NCBI RefSeq assembly: GCF_949628265.1 | Contig: NC_088786.1 | Span: 34,679,681 to 34,743,680, forward strand | Length of the DNA: 64,000 nucleotides | Origin: Cloeon dipterum | Lineage: Eukaryota > Arthropoda > Insecta > Ephemeroptera > Baetidae | Reading direction: 5' to 3' | Shown: positions 19,357 through 31,404 of the stretch, piece by piece | Layout of the letters: each line of letters opens with the position of its first letter | Numbering within the stretch: position 1 is the first letter of the stretch | Program-made: the position numbers and the translations under genes | Notes under the pieces: generated by a model | Database searches by the model: none | What the model saw: the letters and a program-made list of their open reading frames with translations, nothing else | Told to the model about the DNA's origin: nothing

Positions 19357-21960
19357 ATGCCAGGCACACACAGCGTAGGCACTTTCAAAATCTTTGTTGG
19401 CAATTTGTCAAGCAACTCCACTGTGAATGACATTAGACCACTCTTTGAAAAGTATGGGAAGGTCGTGGAGTGCGATGTAATGAAAAATTACGGCTTTGTG
19501 GTAAGTTAGCAATTTTCACGCGAGTCGCATGGTGGCTAATCATTCCAATTTTACCCACGCAGCACATGGAAAACGAACAGGCAGGCCGAGATGCCATACA
19601 AAATCTGGATGGGTACATGGTGCATGACCAACCAATGAAAGTCGAAGCTGCAGTAAGCAAGAAAGGCCCAACCACGCCTACCACTAAGATCTTTGTGGGC
19701 AATCTCAGTGAGAAGACCAAGCCAGAGCAGCTGCGCCAGCTCTTCGCACCCTACGGAACCGTTGTCGAGTGTGACATCATAAGAAACTACGGCTTTGTGG
19801 TTCGTCTAGTTTGAGATTCCAAATAATCTCTGTGCATAATCAAAATTTCAATCCTCAGCATGTGGAATCCAACGAGCAGATCGACAAGTGCGTGGGAGAG
19901 ATGAACGGCTACATGCTGGACGGCATGCCCATCAAGGTGCAGATGTCGACCAGCAGGGTGCGCACTCGTCCCGGCATGAGTGATCCTGAGCAGTGCTACA
20001 GGTGTGGACGCGAAGGCCACTGGTCCAAGGAGTGCCCCAAGCTGATCGGCGGACCCATGCGTGGTGGTGGTTACAGGGACTCGATGTACTCAAGACGCGA
20101 GCCCTACCCCTACCCGCCCCCACCTCCACCCTACATGAGGGAGCGCATGATGAATCGCATGGGCGTGAGTATAATATTACTGCTTTATTTGAATTTTAAA
20201 ATAGCATTAGCTGAGATGCCACGTGTTTATAAGAAATCTTTGAGCAGCATCCTGCTGTCTGTGCGATATAATTTTAAGAATTTTATTGCGTTTTTACCTG
20301 AATAATCCTTGAATGGACTTCGCTTGTCGCTTGTATTAATATTATTTAAATCAGTGGTTTGCCAGTTACGTTTTCTCCTGTAGTTTACTAGAGTGTTGTT
20401 AGATGGTTATTCTCACTTACTAAAATACAGTTAAATATCACATACTTTACTTGTCGAAGGGTAAAAAAGCGAGAAAGGGTACCACTCCTGAGACATACTA
20501 CATGTTCAGATGAGAGTAAAGCAGGAATGGGCCCTTACTGTTACAAATATATCACACAAAGAACTTGCTCAATGGGAGAAATTGTGCTGCAGAACAGTCT
20601 TTAAGCGCGGATGGCATTCACCACACGGTAGTTGAACACGTTTTGGCCAAGCTCAGTTTGGGCGGGTGGCTGCTGGAGTTTGGGGTGCAAAGGGTAGTCA
20701 CCTCCGTGAATGCGCCCAGGGTAATACGCGCCATCGTGTCGTAGTCCGTGGTGCCACTAAGGCACTTAAAGAGAGTTAATTATTTTGGATTTCCTTCTGT
20801 GACTTACTTGCCCTTTACTGTCATTATAAAGAAAGGTGGTTATATTAATAATAATTTAAATATTACTCATTGCAGTATAAAAAGATACGTATGATAACTC
20901 TGAAAGATTTTTATTTGAAGCATCTTTCTGCATTTCTCTGTTTGGCTTAACTATTTTGTGTTTTTTACGAAGATATCAGACTTGTTTTGAAGCAGATAGA
21001 TGTTGTTATTATTGAAGGAACGTCCTGAAAAATAAATAACATTTTTCGTCTCATGCGGTTTTGGCTGTTTTTTCAATCACTATTTTTCTGAAATGACATT
21101 CTGGAAGTAGACCTGTGGTTTTGGTGTCATATCTTAAGATTAAAAAGCACATTGCCTTTATTTTTTTAATTATAATGCAAGGAACTTTGTTAGTCATAAT
21201 TTATTATATAACCCAGGAAATCTTAAAATTAAAATTAAATAAAAATTATGTACAATTACAAATTTTTCACCTTTGGATTCTGATGTTTCAGCCTCGTGAG
21301 TACATGGGCTCTCGTGGGGACATGATGGGCAGGGAGATGATGTCGCGCGACATGATGACCAGGGAGCGCAGCAGTTATGGATCGGCCATGGGCTCACGGC
21401 GGATGGAGCCGCCGATGTCGACCGGCATGGGAATGCGTGGAAACTCACTGGACATGATGAGGGATCCCGCCCGCCAGGCCTCTTACTATGACGACATGGC
21501 CCCTGAACCTCTTTTCACACGCCGTGGATTTGCTGAGCCGCCCCAGAGGTGAGATATACATCAATTTTGTTTGTCCGAAGCTAATCATTAATTCTTAAAG
21601 GAACAGTCTGCATGAAACCAAATACGAACCGCACGCGTAATCATTCGATAAGTGAACCTTGAGTGTCAACTCTCTTGTTTGATTTGCAGGTCGATGTACG
21701 AGGACTTCAGTCGCGACTGCTTCGATGACAGACGGTAAGTTGAATTAATTAAGTTATGCACGATTCTCAGGCACGTTCCGTTTTGCGCCGCAACATGCAA
21801 AAAAAGTACATAAAAATAGTAGAATTCGAAAGCGGTTCGCCTTTTGACTCGCCGCCAGCTTGGATCTTTCACCAGTTGATCAATATTCTGTTTTCTCTTC
21901 ATTAGACCTCCCGTCGGAGATCGCGGTATTAATTCCCAACGCCGCTATACCCCGTATTAA
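19357..21960 (+). CDS. lark: RNA-binding protein Lark (RBM4 homolog)
   Basis: RNA-binding translational regulator; in Drosophila it controls circadian eclosion output, and in vertebrates RBM4 controls splicing and translation. Coding exons are 19357-19500, 19563-19799, 19859-20164, 21292-21548, 21690-21734 and 21906-21960, giving 347 aa (fly Lark about 352). RRM1 is at about 10-80 ([17 protein letters not shown]) and RRM2 at about 88-158 ([20 protein letters not shown]). A CCHC retroviral-type zinc knuckle [14 protein letters not shown] lies at 173-186. A Met/Arg/Pro-rich low-complexity tail contains [12 protein letters not shown]. Both RRMs are interrupted by an intron at the same place, after NYGFV. 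Intron 4 (20,165-21,291) carries a possible minus-strand exon. Confidence 0.96.
20601..20756 (-). CDS. Possible terminal exon of unrecognised nested gene
   Basis: Inside lark intron 4 a minus-strand frame of 51 codons follows a good acceptor (pyrimidine-rich, ending CCTTAG) and ends in TAA. It reads [20 protein letters not shown], then [18 protein letters not shown] and [13 protein letters not shown]. The composition (Gly, Tyr, His, Pro) and GC content are unlike the AT-rich intron around it. Upstream, at 20,808 and beyond, a consensus donor CAA/gtaagt leaves a 51-nt intron in phase, extending the protein with FLYNDSKGQ before a stop some codons back. I do not recognise the family. No start codon was located, so this may be one exon of a nested gene or a decayed relic. 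Confidence 0.35.
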   Translation of the reverse strand, partial: WHHGLRHDGAYYPGRIHGGDYPLHPKLQQPPAQTELGQNVFNYRVVNAIRA

Positions 21961-23249
21961 ATGGACGCCGACGGACGGTTCTTGCTTGCGCCGCGCTCTC
22001 GGTTAAGTCAACGCCGCTCGCACACAGACGACAACGTAACCGTCACCGCATCGATTTCGTTCGCTTTAGGAGAAGACCATAATATATCGCCCTATTCGAT
22101 AAGATTGATAGTTACACAAACTCTCGAGTTGGTAATATAATTTAAGTTTCGGTGTGTGTTGGGGATTTGCTTAGACTTTGCAAGCACAGTTTTGAACGTT
22201 GGTTGTTCAGTTTTTCCAATATTCACTGTAACCAGATTTATGAAGAGATCATCGTACAATACAATTTCCACCTTGTGCTCTGAAAAAAAAATTGCTCGTT
22301 TTCTTCCGGACTTGTGAATCCCTTTAGTTTAATGATGAACGAATTATGCCGGCAATAAAATCGGGGCCGGCCGGCCGCTGCGACAGTTTGAAGAAAACGA
22401 CCGGACGTGGCTCGGATCGCGCACCTTTCGACGCACCGAAAACGGAGACACGGAGATTTTCGCGGGACGCCGACTCTTGAGGTAATTTGGCCGGTATGTG
22501 AGAGAATGGCTGCGTGCTCTTTCCGCCTTCGTGACAAAACGGTTGGCGTGTACATTGGAACTGGGTTGTTTCAAAGCAAAATTTATTAATGATATCAAGA
22601 CACTTTTCCGGGAATCGGTCGTTGTTGAAAGCTAAACCTTTTTCCTAATCTAGATTTGATATTGGCTGACATTGACAAAAAATGAAATATTCCACTTCTC
22701 ATTTCAGGAGTAACTCATCTTGGAATAATTATAGATGAGCGCCCTAAAGAAAAAACAAATTCTTGAGTACATTTTCAGAGGAAATAAAAATTTACTCGGC
22801 TTGAGGTCAAACAAAAAGCTGCGCCTTGCTGGAGGCCCTCTATGATGGAAATGCTGAAATCTGTTTTTGGTTTTGAGCAACCGACTGTGGAGTGAATGAG
22901 AAAATAAATCCTTTTTTATTCTAAACGCAATCGATCTGCTGTATTATTAGAATCACACCTTGGCGGTTCCATTCAATCTCACGAAAGCTGATGTGATCCC
23001 AAAATACACGAAATCGATTTGAAAGTCACATTTATTCAAATATACTGGTCTGCTCGTATAATTCCGAGCGCTTGATAAGAACTTCCTGCCTGCGCGTTTA
23101 AAAACCACGACTCTGCCCTCCACTTGTTTCCACATGTGTATCATAATATCAGACAACCAAGTTTTTTCCTCCACATTTGGATATCGCACACGCAGTCGTC
23201 AACAGGCAGACGTGCAGGTCATTGCAAAAAAGAATCCAACCGGTGCGCC
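21961..23249 (+). other. lark 3' UTR and Syt-like upstream region
   Basis: Sequence between the lark stop and the next ATG. A GC-rich patch at 22,360-22,480 and an AATAAA at about 22,903 suggest a lark 3' UTR of roughly 0.95 kb. The final part, about 23,150-23,249, is probably the leader of the C2-domain gene. No independent gene was recognised. Confidence 0.45.
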
Positions 23250-25859
23250 ATGGGCTCCCTGCTGTGCTGCTTCAAGTGGCTCAAGTTCAAGAAGGTGCGT
23301 CAGCGGTCAGGCGGGGTTAGACATGACCCGAGTAAGTTCGGCCACTACAGAGCAGGCGCCCCGTCGCCGGAGTACAAAAGGAGAAAAGTTTCAAGGTACT
23401 CGTGATTAACATACACATTCGACCGAATTTTTCTGATCTCGTCGGGTGGTGCGGTGGTGGCTTCATTTTGTAAGTCTCTCCAATGAACTTTTATCCAGAA
23501 GTTTTGTTCCCTTTTGCACTGTTTTTTTTTTAATCTTTTCGCACGGCAGACACCCTCATCTGACTTATTTTTTTATTGTTTGATGAGGGCCACACACAAT
23601 TTTTATTGCTCATTTAAATTTTATGAGTTCATTGTCATATTCATATATAGTGGTATTGAACCGTGCGAATATTTATTTTTTCGCTATTCAGAATGGCAGG
23701 CACAATTTCGATGGAAGATGTGCGGGATGAGGGTACAACCCGGAGCCCCACGGATTCGGACAGGTCTCGAGCCGGCTCGCCAGGTTGGCCTCGCTCAAAT
23801 TTGGATATTTTTATATTCATAACCAGCTTTATCGCCTTCCGCAGCACCTGCTCTTGTTAGCACTCGCCTGACTGTGCCGATGCACGGCATGGGCAAAAAG
23901 AGGAACGTTTCGGCGGCGCTCGCGGTTTCCTCCCCCGATTTGCTGAAAGCCCAGGAGAATGAAAGGGCCGCGCTGCAACCGAGTAAATTAGTGGCCGGCG
24001 ACAAGCAGTGGCTTTCTTCGCTGAATATCATGTCTTCGTCAAACAGCAGAAACCAGAGTACCACAACCAGCAGGTTATAAAGAATTTTAAAAACTAGTAA
24101 GTCCAATTATTTTGAGGTATTTGAAACAGATCGAATTCCCCGGTTTCGAGAAACAAGGTTGACAGTGATGAAAAACCATTTGAAAAGAAGGAAGCAGTTG
24201 CAGTGCTACCAGAACCTGTAGCGATCACTGTTTCTGTGACCGGTTCTAATTATGATCTGCCAGGTAAATATTAACTGACAATTTAAGTGTCCGCCAAATT
24301 TAATTGCTATTAAGTAGCGCAAGGACGCTCTCTCCAGCAGATAAAAAAAACTCGTACGCCACGCATACCACATATATCAATGCACTCCCTTTGCGCTTTT
24401 CTTAGTTTTATGTTGAGAAACTTTCGCTTTTACTAATCGCTTTTACTCATTTTATATATTTTTCCACTAGACTACTAAATATAAGTGCAATTTTTAATCG
24501 TAGAGGCCGACCAAGACTCAGGGAAGGCGCATAAGAAAAGCTTTCTGGCGCTTCCATTCACACAACTGAAGAAAAAACTATCGAGTTCGACTTCTGATTT
24601 GAGCAAAAAGCTTTCAAGCTCGAGCTATGATTTGAGCAAAAAATCGCCGAGTCATGCAAGTCAGTCCAGCTTCTATCTGGAGGATGTTACTGCGTCCTAT
24701 GAAGCCAACACCGCCTCCGTTGTAGATAATATTAGCGTAGCAATGGAACACGGGCTGGATTTGCAGATGTACATGAACGAACAGTCTGCTATTGAGTCTC
24801 AAAATCAAGAAGAAAAAGGCATTGCAGTCCACGATGAATACTCCTATGGTTCCGTCATTTTCACTGCCGGATACCAAAATGGACAGTACGTTATTAATTA
24901 ATTTGAAAAAGGTTGAATGTAATTTTGTAAATTCCACGTTTAGATTCAAAGTGTCGATAAAGAAAATGCAAAATCTGCCGTACAAAGGAAAGAATCCAAT
25001 CCAATATTCAGTCTTGATAAAACTCCAGCTGATGCCTGAAAACAAAAAGTACCCCGCTCGCTACTGCGGCCAAAGTGGGGACAAGAAGTCGCCCAACCCC
25101 ATCATGGACGAGGATTTTCAGTGGAACTCGGTGGTCATTCAGGAAGACAGCTATCTGTGCATTTCGGTGTTTGAAAAAGGCAGGCAGGAGAAGTACGACG
25201 CCATCGGCCACATTCTTCACCCGCTGAAACTGTCCGAGCTGAGAAAATTCAAACAAGTTTCAGCCAACCTGCACAAAACATCAGCGGTGGGTGGTAACGA
25301 TATATGAGGAAGAATTAGTTTATTAAAAAACTGTTCTCTCTGCTCCAGCCCTCTTGGAACAAAGGCGCGTTGCACTTGACGTTCAGCCTAGCTTCCAATT
25401 GCTTCGAGATTCTAGTTTACTGCATCAAAGACCTTCAAGTAAATGATGTCAAATTCCCAGGTCGAAATTGCCACTTTTAAAACGTACGAAAATAAATTTA
25501 ACTGCTTTGTGACTGCAGGTACACCAAACTTTTATATAAGGGCGACCTTGTACGTGAAAGGCAAAAAGGAAAGGAGCGAAAAGATGAATGTGACTGGCCC
25601 TCAAGAAGGTCAGAATGGCGGCGATTATTTCATCAACGAAATTATCAAATTGCCTATTGGCTCAAACATGAATTTGGCGGACAGTTTGATTGTCTTAAGT
25701 TTGGTTCGAAAAATTGGCAAGCTTTCTAACGATTTCACTGTCGGCAGGATTATTTTCGGGCCCTACTTCTTTTTGAAAGGTGAACAAACAGATTGGGGGA
25801 GAGTGATATTAGCCAAGCAAACCGTTACTGCGTGGTATAAATTGCAAATGATCAATTAG
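23250..25859 (+). CDS. Synaptotagmin-like tandem C2 protein, calcium ligands mostly lost
   Basis: Exons are 23250-23395, 23692-23783, 23845-24073, 24130-24263, 24504-24885, 24944-25286, 25349-25460 and 25519-25859, all in phase, giving 592 aa. The start is MGSLLCCFKWLKFKK in a GCGCCATGG context. Gly2 and the Cys pair suggest lipid anchoring instead of a transmembrane helix. A long Ser-rich linker contains the tandem motif LSSSTSDLSKK / LSSSSYDLSKK. C2A lies at about 320-440 (FKVSIKKMQNLPYKG) and C2B at about 447-585 (LVYCIKDLQVND, ending TVTAWYKLQ like the synaptotagmin WHxL end). In both C2 domains the loop aspartates are largely replaced (for example EKGRQEKYD for DFDRFSKHD), so calcium-independent membrane or protein binding is expected. 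The exact subfamily (Syt12/14/16/17-like) is unresolved. Confidence 0.85.
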
Positions 25860-26377
25860 AGAATTAATTAAGATAAAACATTTATTAATTTCTCGGTATT
25901 TAACATTATAAAATTTAGTAGCATTGAAAATGTCAATGCAAATATTTTCACCCTTTATCCATTTTGAGTCACATTTCAATAGCTTTTGTGTGACAACAGT
26001 CATTTACACCGCAGCACAGGAATATAAATATAACATGTTATTACAAAGAAGTAAAATAACTATGAATTGTCAGTAAACTAAACTTAGTTTGGAACACATT
26101 TCCTTAGATCACGACATTAAATAAATGACACTTAACACATATAATTATGTTTTCATACAACAAAATGACTATTTCACTTTGATAAATAAATTAACATTGA
26201 GATCAAAGTAAATGAATATTATTATTTCTGTCAAAATTATTGCAACATGTCTTTTGACCGTACACCCAATGACTACTTGGGGCCTCAAATCAAAATAAGT
26301 TGAGCAACATAATCGCAAACATCTCTACTTGAGCTTCCAACTATTTTTCAGAGGTTGTCCATTAAAAAAATCAATAA
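25860..26377. other. Convergent 3' UTRs of Syt-like gene and FBXL15
   Basis: AT-rich spacer between two converging stops. It contains several AATAAA-like signals on both strands, for example aaataaatga near 26,120 and aataaattaac near 26,185. No coding exon was seen. Confidence 0.5.
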
Positions 26378-27482
26378 TTAAATCTGCATGTTGATTCTGT
26401 TGATACGACAGGCACCGACGGGAAACCCTTGGTGAAGATACACAGCGTCTTGCGGCTGCGTGTCTATGAAAACTTTTGTGCGTAGGGGCTGTAAACTGAA
26501 CTCAGTAACGTTACGGCAATCCCTTACCATAAGCGATTTCAAATTGACGCAGTATTCGCCAACCGATCTAAGAAAAAAAAGAAAGAATTCAATTTTCCTA
26601 GATTCAAATGAAAATTTCACAGTCCTACCTCAATCCAATGTCGGTGATTCTCCAACATCCTCTCAGGTTGAGGTGCTGAATTTTTTTGCTGTAGCTTGCA
26701 ATAGCAAACAAGGTTTGGTCAGTGATGAAGCTAACGTTGCACAAGCACAAAATGCGCAGGCTGATAAAGATGCTTTTAGAAATGAAAAACGAGAGAATTT
26801 ATTGGCTTACTTCCGAAACTTTTCAAGCAGCGCTGTGACGGCTCTGTCTCCTAGTTCCGAACATGATGTCAAGTCAATCTCTTCAAGCTCGGTTTGATGA
26901 AACGACAGAGCCTCGATGCTCCCATGGGTAACCCAATGGCAGTTTTGAAGTCTCAATATCTTCAGCTCCTTTTAAAATACGATAAATTATTGCGTTTTTA
27001 TGAAATTATGCGTGCACACCTTGCAATTTAAAATTAAAGGTTGGAGGGCAGCTGCTGTTAAACCGGTGCAGATGTTGCTCAGGTTGACGAAAGTCAAATG
27101 CTTGTTGTTTTCAAACACTGGCGCTAGAAGCTCATCGGTGATCCATTTGCAGTTTGCCAAATTTAAATGCCGGATGTTAATCACTTTTGTCGACAAAACC
27201 TGGAAATTACAATTATTTTATTTCCTTGTTAACAGCATGCATGGAGTTGTATCAAATGACCTTAAAAGCTGCCGGGGTAAAAGATTTGTACTGTGAAAGA
27301 TTTACTCTTCTAATCTTGGTGAAGTACTCGTCCACCATGGACCTGCACTCTTTGGACGAAGCGCGCAGGTTGAAGCAGTCCTTGATGGAAAGGCAGGCCA
27401 AAATATTCGGGAAAACCACATCCTCCCAGGCTAGTTCATAGATTAAAGGAGTCACTCGGTCTGAAGATGAAGCAGATGACAT
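26378..27482 (-). CDS. FBXL15: F-box/LRR-repeat protein 15
   Basis: Substrate receptor of an SCF ubiquitin ligase. The mammalian homolog targets SMURF1 and so promotes BMP signalling; that function is transferred by similarity. Minus-strand exons are 27482-27261, 27199-27020, 26968-26811, 26772-26629 and 26567-26378, giving 297 aa (human 300). The F-box is near 18-60 (LAWEDVVFPNILACLSIKDC, then FNLRASSKECRSMVDEYF). Leucine-rich repeats follow (IRHLNLANCKWITDELL, LKILRLQNCHWVTHG, LEEIDLTSCSELGDRAV, IQHLNLRGCWRITDIGL, LKSLMVRDCRNVTEFSL). The conserved tail ends CRINRINMQI, like the human FVNLQV end. Introns are short. Confidence 0.92.
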
Positions 27483-28960
27483 TCTGGAAAATGAAATTCG
27501 TTGGTTTTTTAGTGAGTCTCCTCAACTTTTCATGGAAATTAATAAGGGAATTAATAGTTACGGGAACGCGCTTAATTTAGACCCAACCCTTATACATGCA
27601 ACGGGAATATTAATGCATTTTATGTTTTACAATTGCTAATTTCAAACACATAAATAATCATGATAACGCTTCGAAATTCGGATCGTTTTCTATGTGCATC
27701 TCTGTTCGACGGCTGCCTGATCTAATATTGGTGAGAATCCTGATCAATTCAGCAGATTACACATTCATATTTGCAACATCCATCATTGCTACACAACTCA
27801 ACACAGACTATTGAATTGTGAAAACAAACAAACTGATTGCGAGTCAATGGGGGTAATTTTTTATGCAATCGATTCTTGCGCAAAATTTCATAATTTTTGT
27901 GCATCCATAATCGACAATGGGATGCTGCTGCTGCTCATCTCTCATTGTCAGTGCATCACACAATGAAGCGAAAAGGTCACGTGCGTCACGTGGAGGAACT
28001 AACACGGACTATAAAATATCGAAAAGTTACAGTTTTCGCCGCCGAGTTACAGTTTTCGCCACCCCTACTTTAACATAAATGGGATTCTCATAAGAACTGG
28101 CGAGATGTGTAACGCGGCAGAAACTGTAACTTTACCATATATGATAGTCAAAACAAATTAAATAATTATTTTTACTTATATTGATTTATACCATCGTGTC
28201 ATAATAATTATAAATTCACATTATGTTATTTCTCGAAACGTTCAAAACAATATTATGCATTAAAAAATTATCAGGTGTAGGAGAAATTTAATGAACTAAA
28301 AATTCGAAAACTTTTGGCTAGGAGTGCATTGATTTTCAACTGGACAGCCTTGCAAAAAATCGTCCTAATCGAGGCAAAATTGCTCAACAAACACAAACAC
28401 CCAAAGTTTCATTGTCGAATTGATTGTTGCCCTTTTCTTGCAACAAGGAAATTCGCGTTTGGTTGTTGAAAGTTGCCCAATTTTTCCGCTACCAGAACGA
28501 AATAATGTCGCTGATATTGTTATTTAAACTATACAAACATATGTAATTAATAATATTGACGTACCCAATTATTTGAAAAGCGATTATGAGGTGGACTTTT
28601 CAAGTCATGGTTGCTCCTATCTACAATGATGGCTGATTCGCTTTTGGTGGACGTGCGGCTAGACACCAAGACATGGCAGAGTTAAGTGCATACGTCTTCT
28701 ATTAACTGCGTACTAACCACTCCTGCTTCAGCGATGGTGACGATCAATGATCAATTAATTTGAAAATTAACTAGAAACGTAGAAACCCACCGTCCTTCTG
28801 TCACAAGCCACGCCTCCCTCTTCCAAGGCTGATGATTGTTGTTTAGCAAACACACTAACGTGCTGCCACCTATCAGCAGCAACGAAATCTTTAGGAAAAC
28901 CACGTGCTGCAGAAATGACGTCATCAGAGGTGGGGCGCCAAACGGTGCTCAACTTTGTTG
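27483..28960. other. FBXL15 upstream region, no gene recognised
   Basis: AT-rich DNA with scattered short frames only. A CACGTG-rich spot (ggtcacgtgcgtcacgtgg at about 27,975) is the most promoter-like element and could belong to FBXL15 or to a distant regulatory site. The motif gagttacagttttcgcc is directly repeated at about 28,020-28,065. Confidence 0.4.
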
Positions 28961-28984
28961 TTGTCTCTGCTATATGATAGTCAG

Positions 28985-29271
28985 TCTTCGACGCCGTTTG
29001 AGAGTATTTCGCCGCTCGGGCGGAATGTCATTTTAAATTCCAAAGCGGCGCACAGTGTAGAAGCCTGTTCAAGAGGTGCACGAGTGAGTGTATCTAAGAT
29101 TTTCCAACCCGGATTTTACGTCGGAGCAAACAGGTGTACATAAATCGTCTCGAAAAACGACCTTGTGCGCCTCTTACGCGTGCAATAGCAAGGTCCTTTG
29201 GTGGATGGACTCACAAGGAAAATAATTATTGTGTTTCGCGCCGCTGTTGTGTCCGCCGATCGACTCAAAGG
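28985..29271 (+). other. Candidate non-coding first exon (SH2D4A?)
   Basis: A CpG-rich segment begins near a TCAGTC initiator-like site and ends at a consensus donor, CAAAG/gtatgc. It has no long conserved frame. The next plus-strand gene, SH2D4A, starts with an acceptor 14 nt before its ATG at 48,875, so it must have an upstream leader exon. This is one plausible candidate, implying a 19.6-kb intron. Other GC-rich patches in the interval (for example 32,790-33,080) are alternatives. Confidence 0.25.
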
Positions 29272-29400
29272 TATGCAATTTTCTTTTTCTTTTGTGTTGC
29301 AGTGGTTAACACTCCTTTCCTTATGTCCCAAATTAATATGTTCATAAATTAATGGTTTTTTATTTTTTAATTGAATTTTCACCTATATTATAAGTAAAAT

Positions 29401-31404
29401 ATATCGTTCGTGCCGCGGAAATTTGATCGAAACCTCTACGTCGCCGCTGGACACTTTGATTGATAGTCAAAATTTCCAATGGAAAATTTGACTGATCCCT
29501 ATTTCCGACATAACTTTTTTTATTTCAGCCACTTACTTAAGACACGCCTATCGATCAGCTGACATCACAGTTAGTTCCATATAGTGCCGTGAAATATTTA
29601 AAAACACCAAAAATTAAAGACTCGACTCCTGCTTGATGCTGTTCCGCCATGGCAAGGAGCATGCGCACTGCGTATCGCGTCGCAACATCGCATGCGAATG
29701 AAGAGAAACCAACAGCAAGCTACTAAAATCATAGTTTTAAGCCGTTTTGAATACAGTAAAGTTCTATTTTGGTTTTTAAATGTGCCAGCAGATAAATTTT
29801 AAAATCACATTACTTTCAGGGTATTAAGTTTTTGAGCAAAAATCTCTGAAAGCAACAAATTGTTGTCCATGGGTCGATGGATTTTGACGAAAGTTTTTTT
29901 TAGTCAACTTTGCCCTAATTTACCGACAAAACAGTAGAGAAAACTACGATTCCCCAATATTTGCGGGTTTTCCGGGCGTTAAAATTTCAAAATCTGGGAA
30001 TTTTGAGTACTTTGCAACTTTGCTAAGGGTGGTCCTTAAACAAAAATTAAAAAACAACTAACTAACTCCTCTCAACAAGGCAAACAACTTTAATGTTGAC
30101 CTCTTAAGTGGTAGGTCAAAGGTCAAGGTCATAAAAAATTAAATTTTAAACTCAAATTTGAAAATGAACGTATCGGAATTTTTTTATTTTTTTCATTGCC
30201 ATTTTGTAGAGCATAAAAAATAAAGTGAAAAACATTTAAATTATGAATGGAGTTTTTCCTCATTCTGTAATAAAAAATGAAAACTTCGAAAATCCTTGTT
30301 CTTCGAGGTTGGTGAAAAACGACGATCGACTAAATCTCGGCTTCTAATCATCAGATTTTGAAAAACCGAATACCGTTAGACTCATCTTGACATCCTCAAG
30401 TACATTAAAGGGGTATGAGAGCCACCAACCCCCTACTCCCTTTTAACCCCCTCAATAACGGGAAATTAATTTATTTTACTGCATCTATCTCGATAAAAAA
30501 ACTTTGTGCACCCGAATCTTGGGTTGTGGGGGTCCTATTTACAAAAAAATAAGTACTGATAGACTCATCTTTGAGTGAACTAAGTAACTGTATTGGTTTG
30601 AAGAAGACAATTTACTCGTCAACGTCGTGCCAATGGGTTGAAACGGACGAAAAAATTATAAATTCACGTTATTGAGGGGGTTAAAAGGGGTTTGGGGGTT
30701 GGTGGGTTTCTTACCCCTCTAGTACACTTGAGGACGTCGAGACAAGTCTAACGGCATGTGGTTTATTAAAATTTGATGATTAGAAGCCGAGATTTAGTCG
30801 ATCGTCGTTTTTCACCAACCTCGAAAAACAAGGATTTTCGAAGTTTTTCATTTTTTATTACAGAATAAGGAAAAACTCCATTCCAAATTTAAATGTTTTT
30901 TACTTTATTTTTTATGCTCTACAAAATGGCTATAGTAAAAATAAAAAATTCCGATATGTTCATTTTCAAATTTGAGTTTAAATTTCAAAAATCAATTTTT
31001 ATGACCTTGACCTTTGACCTACCACTTTGAGGTCAACATAAAAGTTTTTTGCCTTGTTGAGAGGAGTTAGTTGGATTTTTAATTTTTGTTTTAGGACCAT
31101 TCTGAGCAAAGTTGCAAAGTAAATACTTGAAACTGACTAGAATCTGCAATCGAAAGACAACATGCGGTTATTATAAAATGAAGAAACACACTATTAATTG
31201 TTGGAAATGCCTAAAGGTGATATATTTTGGTTTAATTTGTTCCTTTCCACCAATGAGGTCCATGAAAATCAATTTTTTGTTGCCCCTGTAAAATTTGCTA
31301 CCATAGGGATCAGTCAAATTTTCCATTGGAAATTTTGACTGTCAATCAAAGTGTCCAGCGGCGACGTAGAGGTTTCGATCAAATTTCCGCGGCACGAACG
31401 ATAT
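29401..31404. mobile_element. 2-kb foldback element with near-perfect ends
   Basis: The outer about 102 bp at 29,401-29,502 and 31,303-31,404 are inverted copies with about one mismatch by eye. They start ATATCGTTCGTGCCGCGG. Inner arms at about 30,005-30,475 and 30,665-31,140 are also inverted copies, with more differences. A spacer of about 190 bp lies at the centre. Between outer and inner arms the two sides differ: about 500 bp on the left and 160 bp on the right. Weaker inverted similarity extends outside the ends. There is no transposase-like frame. It is a non-autonomous foldback DNA element; a transcript through it would form a long hairpin. Confidence 0.85.

Noticed and set aside
21115..21291. 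Upstream extension of lark exon 5 as an alternative start
   Set aside because: The added residues are AT-rich Ile/Lys/Leu sequence typical of intron read-through; the acceptor at 21,291 is strong and keeps the frame from exon 4.
23124..23249. In-frame upstream Met codons before the C2-protein start
   Set aside because: The added sequence has no family character, whereas the ATG at 23,250 has a near-ideal context and yields a plausible lipid-anchor N-terminus.
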